Shown one piece after another: positions 7,366 through 15,564 of a stretch of 64,000 nt of DNA. This DNA comes from Halomonas sp. ML-15. GTDB lineage: Bacteria > Pseudomonadota > Gammaproteobacteria > Pseudomonadales > Halomonadaceae. The notes under the pieces were generated by a model. It ran no database searches, was not told where the DNA came from, and was given only the letters and a program-made list of their open reading frames with translations. Position 1 is the first letter of the stretch. Every line of letters starts with the position of its first letter. The stretch lies in the NCBI RefSeq assembly GCF_014779595.1, contig NZ_JACXZT010000019.1, positions 1,664,462 through 1,728,461 of the forward strand, in the 5' to 3' direction. The position numbers were made by a program, and so were the translations under genes.

Positions 7366-8270
7366 CGTCCGCCCTCCCCTGACCTAGATGCCATGGCCTG
7401 CTCCCAGATATCGGCCAGCAGCGCCAGGATGAAACGCTGGGCCGGACAACGCCCCCAGCTATCGCCCATGAAGGCCAACTCCCGGTCGCCACTGCTCCGC
7501 ACACTCTCGGCGAGTCGCAGCAACACCAGATCGCCGGGCACCAGGCGACGCGGCGAGCAGGGTGTCGACAGCGGCGCCAGCACCTGGCGCAGCAGCGCTT
7601 CCGGTACGCTGAGGCAGCGCGCCAGCACCGCCGCCTGGGACAGCGCTGATGCCTCCCGAGTAGCGGCCAGAATCCTCATCGACACAAGCGCCGCCACCAG
7701 GTTATGCACCGCCACGCTGGTGGCATGCAGGGTCATGGGGTCGCCCTGGGCGCGCTCATACAACAGTTGGCGATCTCGGCGAAGTTGGCCACTGAGGCGC
7801 TGGAGCAGCGCCTTGAGGGCATTGACGCGCGGATAGTCGTTAAGCCGCCGGGCGGCGGCAAAGCTTGCCTCGTCGGCCCGGTAATCGTCGCGAAACCGCC
7901 GCCCCAGCAGCCCCTGGGCGGCAGGCCCCAGCGCCTCGGCTTCAGCCTGGCCGGCCACGACGTCCACTAGGGCCTTGAAAGCGGGATCCTGGCGCCAGAT
8001 CGCCGCTTCGGCGCCCTCGTCCAGCCGCCGCCCCAGCTCGGCGTGGCACGACTCGCGCCCCTTGGCCTCGCGGCCCAGCAGGGCCGGCAGCGGCTCTCCG
8101 TCGAAGACGAAGGCACCGCGCAGTCGGGCCAGGCGCGAGCGATTGATCAGGCCGCCGCTGGGGGCCAAGGAGCGGTCGAGACGCGAATCACCGTCGAGCA
8201 GACGAATCTCTCCGGGGTCGGTGACCTCCAGAACGTTGATCAGCCCGGGAATATGCAGGCGTCTGGCCAC
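7362..8270 (-). CDS. Short cytochrome P450-like protein
   Basis: A 302-aa protein with no signal peptide. The C-terminus LAFMGDSWGRCPAQRFILAL resembles the P450 haem-thiolate loop, with Cys275 in the ligand position and an RCPAQRF arrangement recalling the CAA/CAG-K-D pattern of CYP74 enzymes. Upstream, a long helix (about 180-205, LHATSVAVHNLVAALVS) and PEALLRQVLAPLS could be the I and K helices, although ExxR is not exact. It is about 100 residues shorter than a normal P450 and lacks most of the meander. The GTG at 8270 has AGGAG 5 bp upstream, better than the ATG at 8288. It lies directly after the dioxygenase gene, like a split dioxygenase-P450 fusion. Confidence 0.5.
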   Translation of the reverse strand: MARRLHIPGLINVLEVTDPGEIRLLDGDSRLDRSLAPSGGLINRSRLARLRGAFVFDGEPLPALLGREAKGRESCHAELGRRLDEGAEAAIWRQDPAFKALVDVVAGQAEAEALGPAAQGLLGRRFRDDYRADEASFAAARRLNDYPRVNALKALLQRLSGQLRRDRQLLYERAQGDPMTLHATSVAVHNLVAALVSMRILAATREASALSQAAVLARCLSVPEALLRQVLAPLSTPCSPRRLVPGDLVLLRLAESVRSSGDRELAFMGDSWGRCPAQRFILALLADIWEQAMASRSGEGGR

Positions 8271-8341
8271 GCTATCTCCTTCTCTCATGCCGCTGGTCCG
8301 CTATCGATCCCGCTGCTCTACTAATCCGAACTCTTTCCGCA

Positions 8342-10150
8342 TTAGCCGCGGTTCCACGGGAAGAAGGCGTTGCGCACGCCCTCCAGCCGTGGCGCCAGTT
8401 CGGGAAAGTGGCGGCCGATGACCGACTTCATATCATTGTTATCGATCCACTCCATCCCGGCCCGGGTGTAGACCTCGGGGGTATAATCGTCGGTGAAGAA
8501 GCGGTCGCTCTTGAGGCGTCGCGAGGCCATCAGGATGAAGATGCGGAAGGCGGTATCGCTGAAGGCGAAGCCGGGCGGCGGGGTCTCGGCCAGACAGCCG
8601 ATCAGCAGGTCGACCTCCTCCACGTCGCCATAGACCGCCTCCAGCTCGCGCTGCCACTCGGGGTTGTCGGTCAGCTCTGCAAAGCTCGCGGGGGCCGGCA
8701 TGTCGATCAGGCGGCGGAAGCGGCAGTAGCGCGGCACCCCGCGTTCGCGGTCGCGCAGCACATCCACCGTGGCCAGGTCGATCGTTCGATGATGGGGCGC
8801 CTGCTTCTCGTGCTGCTGCAGGTGACTCGGAAAATTGTGCAGCACCAGGGCGCCGGGGTGGCTGGTGCCCAGCGAGTAGAGCGCATCGCTGAGCGACATC
8901 TCCGAATAGAGCGCCTGGGTCAGAGAGCCGGCCACCTCGGTCAGGCCACACTCCTTGATCAGGCCGTCGTCGTCCAGACGCCGGAAGCTGAAATCGTCGG
9001 GAATCAGCGGATGCATGCGGTAGACGGCGCTGAACTCCTCGGTAATCGCGTAGGGCGCGGCATGGTGATCCACCGGCGAGCCGACGATGCCGCTGAACAG
9101 TTCGCTGTCGCTGACACGCCCCCGGCTGCGGTAGAAGTGCTCGTCGAGCACCCCCCACCAGTTGGAACGCATGCCAAGCCGCAGCTCCGGCGTGTCGAGC
9201 AGCGCCGGGGTCCACTCGACGGTGTGGATCTTGGCAATCAGCGCCGCGACTACCAGCCGAGCCTTCTGGAACAGCCACTCGCCGTCACGGTCGGGGTGCT
9301 CGATGCGCAGCCGGTCGACGATGGCGTTGTGCTCCATGGCGAACAGGGTGTGCATCAGCGACAGGCCAATCCACCAGTTGCCGTTGGCGCCCGCCAGCTC
9401 GATGCCGTGTTCATCCAGCGGCAGGTGGCCATCGGGCTTGAGGTAGAGCTTGCCATCGGCCAGCAGTTCACCGCTGTCGGGGTCGGTGCGCACCAGGCGC
9501 TGACGGCGCAGGCTGCTGCCGTAGATCTGGGAGGCGTCCCACCACTGGGTCTCGGTGTTGAGGAAGGTATCGGGGTGCCCCTCATCGGCGGAGGAGCGGG
9601 TGGTATCGCGACGGCTGCGTAGCACCGTCATGCTCTCCCAGGGCCAGTCATCGTCCTCGTCCAGGGGTACCTCGTGGCGCTCGGCCTCGGTGTCGTTGGA
9701 GCCGTGGCTGAACCAGTCGTGGACCATGAACTGCAGCCAGGCGGGGACCAGAACATTGAGCGTGGTCGCCGGCACGAAGGTGTTGCGGGTCATCAGGCGC
9801 CGGCTGATCACCCGGGGGCTGGGCGTCATCAGTCTGTCGCCGGTCTCGCCGAAGGTCTCGGCAGGCGGCACATTGCGACCGAAGCGGGTATACGCCTTGC
9901 CCATGGCGGGTTCCGCCAGGTCGTTGTAGCTGCCGTCGGCGGTGCGGAACTGGTGGACGTCGATCGCTTCCCGCTCGGGCTTCTCGAGGGGCTCCCGCTC
10001 GGTCGAGTAGAGATTGTGCCAACGCAGGTTGCGGCGCAGGGCAACGAGATTGATCACGGCGATGGGGAAGGGAAACCGATACCACTGGCGGCGCCTGTTG
10101 ATGCGCCGAAACACCCGACCGAGCAAACCACTTCCACGTTGACCGAACAT
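8342..10150 (-). CDS. Haem fatty-acid dioxygenase (COX / alpha-dioxygenase family)
   Basis: A 602-aa animal-haem-peroxidase superfamily protein most like plant alpha-dioxygenase. Motifs in order: FGRNVPP (90-96), AWLQFMVHDWFSHG with distal haem His144, WWDASQIYGS, HTLFAMEHNAIVDRL, and EEFSAVYRMHPLIPDDF. In the last, Tyr377 lies three residues before proximal His380, the spacing of catalytic Tyr385 and His388 in cyclooxygenase. That Tyr distinguishes fatty-acid dioxygenases from simple peroxidases, so insertion of O2 into an unsaturated fatty acid is expected. No signal peptide; the basic N-terminus could associate with membrane. The start is supported by GGGGGAG 5 bp upstream. First gene of the leftward set. 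Confidence 0.82.
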   Translation of the reverse strand: MFGQRGSGLLGRVFRRINRRRQWYRFPFPIAVINLVALRRNLRWHNLYSTEREPLEKPEREAIDVHQFRTADGSYNDLAEPAMGKAYTRFGRNVPPAETFGETGDRLMTPSPRVISRRLMTRNTFVPATTLNVLVPAWLQFMVHDWFSHGSNDTEAERHEVPLDEDDDWPWESMTVLRSRRDTTRSSADEGHPDTFLNTETQWWDASQIYGSSLRRQRLVRTDPDSGELLADGKLYLKPDGHLPLDEHGIELAGANGNWWIGLSLMHTLFAMEHNAIVDRLRIEHPDRDGEWLFQKARLVVAALIAKIHTVEWTPALLDTPELRLGMRSNWWGVLDEHFYRSRGRVSDSELFSGIVGSPVDHHAAPYAITEEFSAVYRMHPLIPDDFSFRRLDDDGLIKECGLTEVAGSLTQALYSEMSLSDALYSLGTSHPGALVLHNFPSHLQQHEKQAPHHRTIDLATVDVLRDRERGVPRYCRFRRLIDMPAPASFAELTDNPEWQRELEAVYGDVEEVDLLIGCLAETPPPGFAFSDTAFRIFILMASRRLKSDRFFTDDYTPEVYTRAGMEWIDNNDMKSVIGRHFPELAPRLEGVRNAFFPWNRG

Positions 10151-10202
10151 GAGACTCCCCCCTGAACAATGCCGTCGCTACCCACCCAATCTCCCCCAAG
10201 GC

Positions 10203-10370
10203 CTAGGAGCCTGTCGGACTTAACGCTGATCCACTGCGAGATCCGGTCTTTCGGCCAATTTCATTCGATCTGATTCGTTAAATAGCGGGCTATTCGCCTC
10301 ATCAGATCGATAAACTTGGCTCGAAATCCAAATCTCTCGTGACGATCGGTCAAATCCGACAGGCTCCTAG
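10203..10370. mobile_element. MITE-like inverted-repeat element, 168 bp
   Basis: A non-coding element bounded by CTAGGAGCCTGTCGGA at 10203-10218 and its exact complement ending at 10370. The arms continue imperfectly inward (ACTTAAC against TTTGAC). CTAG at each end may be part of the repeat or a target duplication. AGGAGCCTGTCGGA ends are, from memory, typical of IS1182-type elements of this group of bacteria; no transposase is present. It lies between the divergent dioxygenase gene (start 10150) and the 4-TM gene (start 10504), so it may have brought or disturbed promoters. The rest of this 353-bp gap (10371-10503) shows no other feature I can support. Confidence 0.7.
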
Positions 10371-10503
10371 AGATCTCAGTTACACAAGAGTGACGTGACC
10401 TCACCGAACTTGACTACTAACCTCTAGCACAGGGTCCGAGTTCCCACCAGCAAGGGAGCGGGCGCATCAGACCCTTAAACGCGCAGGGGGGGGGTGCCGG
10501 GGG

Positions 10504-10881
10504 ATGAGCAGATACGCCGCGGGATTTCGTGCCATGGTACTGCTGGGGGTGGTGGCCAACCTCCTCTTCGCCCTGCCGGCGGTCATTGCGCCTAACGCGG
10601 TGATCAGCCTGGTGGGCGGCGCCCCGGTTGCCGAGCCGGTGTGGCCCGCCTTTGCCGCCTGGCTGCTGATTCTGCTCAGCCTGTTCTACCTGCCGGCGGC
10701 ATTCGATCCTTATCACTACCGCTCCATCGCCATGCTGGCGGTCCTGGCGCGTTTCGCCGGGGTGGTGTTCTTCACCTTGCTGTATCCACAATTTCCCCTC
10801 TTCGCCCTGATCGACCTGTTCTTCGGCGTGACCCAGGGCGCCCTGCTGTTGCTGCTTCGCCGCGCCGAAAAAACGACATAA
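10504..10881 (+). CDS. Small four-helix membrane protein (paralogue of the 4036 gene)
   Basis: A 125-aa membrane protein with four hydrophobic helices and the same conserved core as the 4036-4428 gene (LPAAFDPYHYRS, then FFGVTQGALLLLLRR at the end). It precedes a di-haem cytochrome by 22 bp, whereas the paralogue follows its cytochrome, so gene order is swapped but the pair is kept. That conserved pairing is the only functional clue: a membrane partner of the cytochrome is likely. The ATG at 10504 is preceded by a G-rich stretch that can act as a ribosome site. Confidence 0.7.
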   Translation: MSRYAAGFRAMVLLGVVANLLFALPAVIAPNAVISLVGGAPVAEPVWPAFAAWLLILLSLFYLPAAFDPYHYRSIAMLAVLARFAGVVFFTLLYPQFPLFALIDLFFGVTQGALLLLLRRAEKTT

Positions 10882-10903
10882 TAAAACTCGAGGAGAGACG
10901 CTC

Positions 10904-12373
10904 ATGGCATCCACACACCCAGGGAGTTCCAAATCTTCGCGGCGCTGGTGGATATGGCTGCTGCTGTTATTGATCTCCGCAGGGGTGCTCGGGGCAGTCG
11001 GCTGGTACCAGCTATTTCGGGAGGAGCCGCAGCGCTTCGATAGCGTCGAGGCCTACTACCTGTACGGTTCCATCGGCGCCGAGCAGGAGGAGGGCATCCC
11101 CTACTGGATCTGGCGCGTACTGCCGGATGTCTTTCCCCAGCACCTGCCCGGAGAGGGTGGCTACGAGGCCTTGGGCGTACTCTGGGAAGAGGGCGAGCCA
11201 ACCCCGGCCGGCTTCTCCAAGAAGACCATCGGCTTCCCGCGCATCGCCATCAACTGCGCCGCCTGCCACACCGCCAGCTATCGCACCTCAGAAGACGGCG
11301 AACGCCAGATCGTCCCCACTGGCCCCCATCAGACCTTCGACCCCCAGGCCTACCTGGGTTTCCTGGGGGATGCCGCCAATGACCCGGACTTCACCGCTGC
11401 GACCCTGCTGTCGGCTATCGAGGAGGAGACCGATCTCTCCCTGCTCGACCGCCTGCTCTACCGCTTCCTGATCATTCCGCGGACCCGGGATGGGCTTCAG
11501 GAGCAGGCGACACGCTTCACCTGGACAGAGGAGCGCCCGCGCTGGGGGCCGGGGCGCATCGACCCCTTCAACCCGGTCAAGTTTCACCCCGACCTGTTGG
11601 CACTGGATCCCGCCGAAGACGACACCATCGGCAATTCCGACATCATGCCGCTGTGGGCGATGGACGAGCAGAAGGGCTTCGCCCTGCACTGGGATGGCCT
11701 CAACGACTCCTTGACCGAAGTGGTGCTGAGCGGCGCCATCGGTGACGGCGCCCGTCCCGATTCGCTGCCCGTGGCCGACCTCGCCGACCTGGAAGCCTAC
11801 CTGCTGACCAAGCGTCCGCCGCCCTACCCCTTCCTCGACGATCTCGACGCCGACCTGGCCGCCGAAGGCGAGGCGCTGTTCCAGCAGACCTGTGCCGGCT
11901 GTCACAGCCTGGAGGGCGCACGCACTGGCTCGGTGATCCCCCAGACCGAGATCGGTACCGACCCCCACCGCCTCGCGATGTGGACCAGCGAGGCCGCCGA
12001 GCGCTACAACGCCTACGCCGAGGAGTACCCCTGGGACTTCAACGCCTTCGTCAAGACCGACGGCTACGTGGCCAAACCCCTGACCGGCATCTGGCTGCGC
12101 GCGCCCTACCTGCACAACGGCTCGGTCCCCACCCTGGAAGACCTGCTCCAGCCTGCCGAGGAGCGCCCCGAGCGCTTCTACCGCGGCTACGACGTCTACC
12201 ACCCCGAGCTGATGGGCTTTATCCATGACGGCGAGGCCGCCGAGCGCCACGGCTTCCTGTACGACACCGCCGAGCCGGGCAACAGCCATCAGGGACACGA
12301 GGGAGCCGCGTTCGGCACCCAGCTCGATGACGAGGAGAAGGCGGCGTTAATCGAATACCTGAAGACGCTCTAG
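10904..12373 (+). CDS. Membrane-anchored di-haem cytochrome c (second copy)
   Basis: A 489-aa protein with an N-terminal transmembrane anchor (about 14-35) and two haem c sites, C118-A-A-C-H122 and C330-A-G-C-H334. It shares with the 4452 protein the motifs RWGPGRIDPFNPVK, LHWDGLNDSL, LTGIWLRAPYLHNGSVPTLE and a C-terminal AEPGNSHQGHEG segment, so the two are clear paralogues although diverged. The catalytic domain should be periplasmic. It lies between the 4-TM gene and the 75-aa/patatin pair on the same strand, with gaps of 22 and 16 bp, consistent with one operon. Whether it is a peroxidase, an oxygenase or an electron carrier cannot be read from sequence. Confidence 0.75.
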   Translation: MASTHPGSSKSSRRWWIWLLLLLISAGVLGAVGWYQLFREEPQRFDSVEAYYLYGSIGAEQEEGIPYWIWRVLPDVFPQHLPGEGGYEALGVLWEEGEPTPAGFSKKTIGFPRIAINCAACHTASYRTSEDGERQIVPTGPHQTFDPQAYLGFLGDAANDPDFTAATLLSAIEEETDLSLLDRLLYRFLIIPRTRDGLQEQATRFTWTEERPRWGPGRIDPFNPVKFHPDLLALDPAEDDTIGNSDIMPLWAMDEQKGFALHWDGLNDSLTEVVLSGAIGDGARPDSLPVADLADLEAYLLTKRPPPYPFLDDLDADLAAEGEALFQQTCAGCHSLEGARTGSVIPQTEIGTDPHRLAMWTSEAAERYNAYAEEYPWDFNAFVKTDGYVAKPLTGIWLRAPYLHNGSVPTLEDLLQPAEERPERFYRGYDVYHPELMGFIHDGEAAERHGFLYDTAEPGNSHQGHEGAAFGTQLDDEEKAALIEYLKTL

Positions 12374-12389
12374 GCGCTGGGAGTAAATT

Positions 12390-12617
12390 GTGGCCGAATA
12401 TCTGAAAGTCGTCTTCCCCGAGCGCCGCGAGGTCTGGCTCGACGGCGAGCCCGCCGCCTTGACCCAGTCGGTGTGCCAGGTCGATGCCGGCTGGTACACG
12501 GTGACGCTGGCCCCGCCGCAGGACTTTGCGCCCGAGTGCCAGCGAGTCGAGGTCATCGATACCCTGCCCTCGGCGCCGCTGATCGTCGAGTTCACCCTCA
12601 AGGAGCCGGGCCCGTGA
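12390..12617 (+). CDS. Small beta-domain protein, PEGA-like
   Basis: A 75-aa protein starting at GTG (12390). The pattern VWLDGEPAALTQSVCQVDAG, then WYTVTLAPP, recalls the PEGA fold (short beta domain with an xVDGx turn and G-x-hydrophobic strands), but the match is weak. There is no signal peptide. It lies 16 bp after the di-haem cytochrome, and its stop overlaps the GTG start of the patatin gene (GTGA at 12614-12617), so the two are translationally coupled. It may be an accessory to the phospholipase or cytochrome. Function unknown. Confidence 0.6.
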   Translation: MAEYLKVVFPERREVWLDGEPAALTQSVCQVDAGWYTVTLAPPQDFAPECQRVEVIDTLPSAPLIVEFTLKEPGP

Positions 12618-14026
12618 GCTCCCTTGTGACGCGAGCATTCGGCCTGCTGCTGTCGTTGACGTTGCTGGCCGGCTGTGCCGCCTTCCCCGAGAATCAGCCG
12701 CTGGAGCGCATCGATACCAGCAGCGGCTACCGCTATGCCAACCTGGAGGGGGCGGACAACAGCGAGGAGCTGTTCGTGATCCTCAGTTTCTCCGGTGGCG
12801 GCACGCGGGCTGCCGCCCTCGCCTACGGCGTGCTGGAAAAACTGCGCGACAGCTGGGTCGAGCTGGACGGGGAGTCGCGCAACCTGCTGGATGAGGTGGA
12901 TGTCATCTCGTCGGTATCCGGCGGCAGCTTTACGGCGGCCTACTATGGGCTGAATCGCGACGCCATCTTCGAGGAGGGGGGCCGGTTTCAGCGCCAGTTT
13001 CTCTACCGTGACGTCGAATCGGACCTGAAGCGTCGGCTGCTCAGCCCCTATAACTGGGCCAGACTGGCCTCGCCCACCTTCGGGCGCATCGAACTCGCCG
13101 AGGAGGTCTATCAGGAACGGCTCTTCGACCAGGCGACCTTCGCCGACCTGGCGGACAACGGCCGCAAGCCCTTCCTGCTGATCAATTCCACCGACATGGA
13201 CAAGGGGTCCCAGTTCACCTTCGTACAGTCGCAGCTCGACCCGATGTGTGTCGATCTCGACAGCATCCCGCTGTCACGGGCCGTGGCGGCCTCGTCGAAC
13301 TTCCCGATCGCCTTTACGCCGCTGACCCTCAACAGCTACCCCGGTCGCTGCGGCTACCAGGAGCCACCCTGGGTGGCCAACGCGCTGGAGGGCCTGAATA
13401 CCAACCCCCGCCGCTACTACCGCGCGCGCCACTGGCAGCGCTACCAGGAGCCCGAGCGCGACCATGTGCATCTGCTCGATGGCGGCGTCTCCGACAATAT
13501 CGGCCTGCGTCCCGCCCTCGATGCCCTGCGCGCGCCCACCCTGCAGGAGGTGGAGTGGAGCGTGCTGAACAAGATGAACCGGGAAATCGTCGACAAGCTG
13601 GTGGTGATCGTGGTCGACGCCAAGTCGGATGACATGGCGGCAGACTTCGACACCTCGCCCCGCTCTCCCGGGCCCAGGCAGGTGATCAACACCATCTCCA
13701 CCACACCGCTGGCCAACTACTCCTTCGATACGGTGGAGCTGCTCAGGGAGGCCCTGCGCGACCGCGCGGACGCTCAGCGCCTCTCTCTGGACGCCGGCAC
13801 CGGAATGCATCAGATCGATCTCTACTACATCTATGTCGGATTCGATCAGCTGCAGGACGACGCCGAGCGGGAGCGCTTCCAGCGCATTCCCACCCGCTTC
13901 CGCCTGCCCAGCGAGGAGGTGGATGCGCTGCGCCATATCGGCGCCGAGCTTCTGGAGCAGTCGCCCTGCTTCCAGCAGCTGGTGGGCCAGCGCGAGAGCT
14001 CGGATGGGCGACTGTGCAGCCATTGA
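12614..14026 (+). CDS. Patatin-like phospholipase, lipoprotein
   Basis: A 470-aa lipid acyl hydrolase. It begins at GTG (12614) with AAGGAG at 12600-12605; this start yields a lipoprotein signal with lipobox LLAGC (Cys21). Patatin elements are complete: oxyanion loop SGGGTRAAA (60-68), nucleophile Ser102 in SSVSGGS, and Asp289 in LLDGGVSDNIGL, giving the Ser-Asp dyad. The mature enzyme should be membrane-tethered in the periplasm or outer membrane and could release fatty acids from phospholipids. It is the last gene of the rightward set and translationally coupled to the 75-aa protein. Supplying substrate to the dioxygenase is an inference. Confidence 0.82.
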   Translation: MSSLVTRAFGLLLSLTLLAGCAAFPENQPLERIDTSSGYRYANLEGADNSEELFVILSFSGGGTRAAALAYGVLEKLRDSWVELDGESRNLLDEVDVISSVSGGSFTAAYYGLNRDAIFEEGGRFQRQFLYRDVESDLKRRLLSPYNWARLASPTFGRIELAEEVYQERLFDQATFADLADNGRKPFLLINSTDMDKGSQFTFVQSQLDPMCVDLDSIPLSRAVAASSNFPIAFTPLTLNSYPGRCGYQEPPWVANALEGLNTNPRRYYRARHWQRYQEPERDHVHLLDGGVSDNIGLRPALDALRAPTLQEVEWSVLNKMNREIVDKLVVIVVDAKSDDMAADFDTSPRSPGPRQVINTISTTPLANYSFDTVELLREALRDRADAQRLSLDAGTGMHQIDLYYIYVGFDQLQDDAERERFQRIPTRFRLPSEEVDALRHIGAELLEQSPCFQQLVGQRESSDGRLCSH

Positions 14027-14038
14027 CGCCTCGGCGAG

Positions 14039-15445
14039 TCAATTCTGCGGATCGTTCAATCGGAACACGTTGTCGGCCTGGGAGCGGTGCAGACAGATCT
14101 CGATCAGCAGGGTGCGATGGGGCTGGAACAGTGCTCTCAGTTGCTCGACGTTCAGACAGAGGTCCTCGATATCCTCGTCGGCCAGGGTGCGAAACCCCAC
14201 CGGGGCGTAGCGGGCATTGTGCTCGTCCTCATCCAGCATCGGCTCGGCGGTGATCGACATGCCGAGCCGGGTATCGGCACGCTCGACGGCGTCGCAGAGT
14301 CGATTGGTGTCGATATAGAGGCTGCGCAGCGAGGTATCGGCCCGGTAGTTGTGCACCTTGCGAATCGCCGACTCGTGAATGCTTCGCGCCAGGGGGCCAC
14401 CGTCTGGACGGCTAGGGTCGTAGAACTCGATCAGGTAGTCCGTCACCGGCATATCGAACTGGTCGCGCACCCGCACCACGGTATTCTGGAAGCCCGGTTT
14501 GCCGCGCCTCTCACCCGGTTGACGGGTCAGCGCCTGGTTGGCCGCGTCGCACTCGTCGCAGAAGTCGCCGAACACGTCGTCTTCGATGGTCAGGGCGCGC
14601 TCGATCAGTGCCAGGGCCTCCTGCTGACCATGGCTCAGTCGACTTTCCGCGGCGTCGAGCTTGATCGCCGAGTGATCCAGCCCATCGAGGATACGAAAGG
14701 CGCAGCGTCCGCTGGACGCCCGATAGTCGACCACCTCGGGCACGGTGACCCGAACCCCGTCGCGCTCCTTTTCGCGAAAGGCGATCTGCATATGGCCGCA
14801 GTTGAGGTTGGCCGTGGCGAGGCGTACGGTGCCGTCGCCGCCCTCCTCGTTGGCCAGCGAACGGATACCGCCATAGCCGGCGTTGCCGCAGAATACCGTG
14901 CACAGCATTCGCCCAGAGGCATACATGCTCTCCCCCGTGGCGAAGCGATCCTGCATGGCCAGCGCCCAGCTGAAGGGGCTGGCCAACTCCAGGCCGCGCA
15001 GGATATTGGCCCCGGTCTCCAGTACCGCCTGCCCCGCCTGGCGGCTGAAGAAACCGTTGGTGATACGTCCCAGCATCGAACGCCCCACGTGGGCCAGCGG
15101 CGAGCCGAAGTTGGCCGGCGCCAGCATCACCAGATGCTTGACCGGAACCTTGTCGGGGGCGAAGTGGCGCACCAGCCAATCACGGATCACCAGGCCACCG
15201 GTGGAGTGCACGATAAGGTCGACGCTGGCCACCTCCCGGGGCAGTCCCTGCGCGGTCCAGGCACGATCCAGCGCCGCCTGCAGGTCATCGAAGCGCAGTG
15301 CATCGTCCTTGGAGAGGTAGTCGCCGATGGCGATGCGCTGAATACGCTCGTCGCCGAGTCGCTTGCGCAGATGCCCGATCAGCCTTTCGAAGGAGCTGCC
15401 CTCGTCGTTCCAGCCATGCAGCAGTACCAGGGGACGATGGTTCAT
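14039..15445 (-). CDS. Alpha/beta-hydrolase lipase-like protein
   Basis: A 468-aa protein with an N-terminal alpha/beta-hydrolase domain (about 1-260): oxyanion motif LLHGWNDEG, nucleophile Ser81 in IVHSTGGLV (G-x-S-x-G with the first Gly replaced), and a plausible acid and His further on (EEGGDGTVR; LDGLDHSAIK). The C-terminal 200 residues resemble nothing I can name but contain beta-rich stretches (VVRVRDQFDMPVTDYLIEFY). No signal peptide. It is convergent with the patatin gene (12-bp gap). A triacylglycerol or phospholipid lipase is likely; the substrate is not readable. Confidence 0.75.
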   Translation of the reverse strand: MNHRPLVLLHGWNDEGSSFERLIGHLRKRLGDERIQRIAIGDYLSKDDALRFDDLQAALDRAWTAQGLPREVASVDLIVHSTGGLVIRDWLVRHFAPDKVPVKHLVMLAPANFGSPLAHVGRSMLGRITNGFFSRQAGQAVLETGANILRGLELASPFSWALAMQDRFATGESMYASGRMLCTVFCGNAGYGGIRSLANEEGGDGTVRLATANLNCGHMQIAFREKERDGVRVTVPEVVDYRASSGRCAFRILDGLDHSAIKLDAAESRLSHGQQEALALIERALTIEDDVFGDFCDECDAANQALTRQPGERRGKPGFQNTVVRVRDQFDMPVTDYLIEFYDPSRPDGGPLARSIHESAIRKVHNYRADTSLRSLYIDTNRLCDAVERADTRLGMSITAEPMLDEDEHNARYAPVGFRTLADEDIEDLCLNVEQLRALFQPHRTLLIEICLHRSQADNVFRLNDPQN

Positions 15446-15564
15446 ATTACGGCCTCACTATTGTTGTTATATGCCGCCAGGAGGCGGCCGCCCGGCCAGC
15501 GATGCTTTGGCGCTCGCGCTATCTCAAGGGTAGCCGCTTCTCCGCGGAGCGCCGCGGTATAAGC

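Noticed and set aside
7362-8270. P450-like gene as a simple pseudogene fragment
   Set aside because: It has an intact frame, a strong ribosome site and a 4-bp coupled overlap with the OYE gene, so maintained function is more likely than decay, although the P450 assignment itself remains uncertain.
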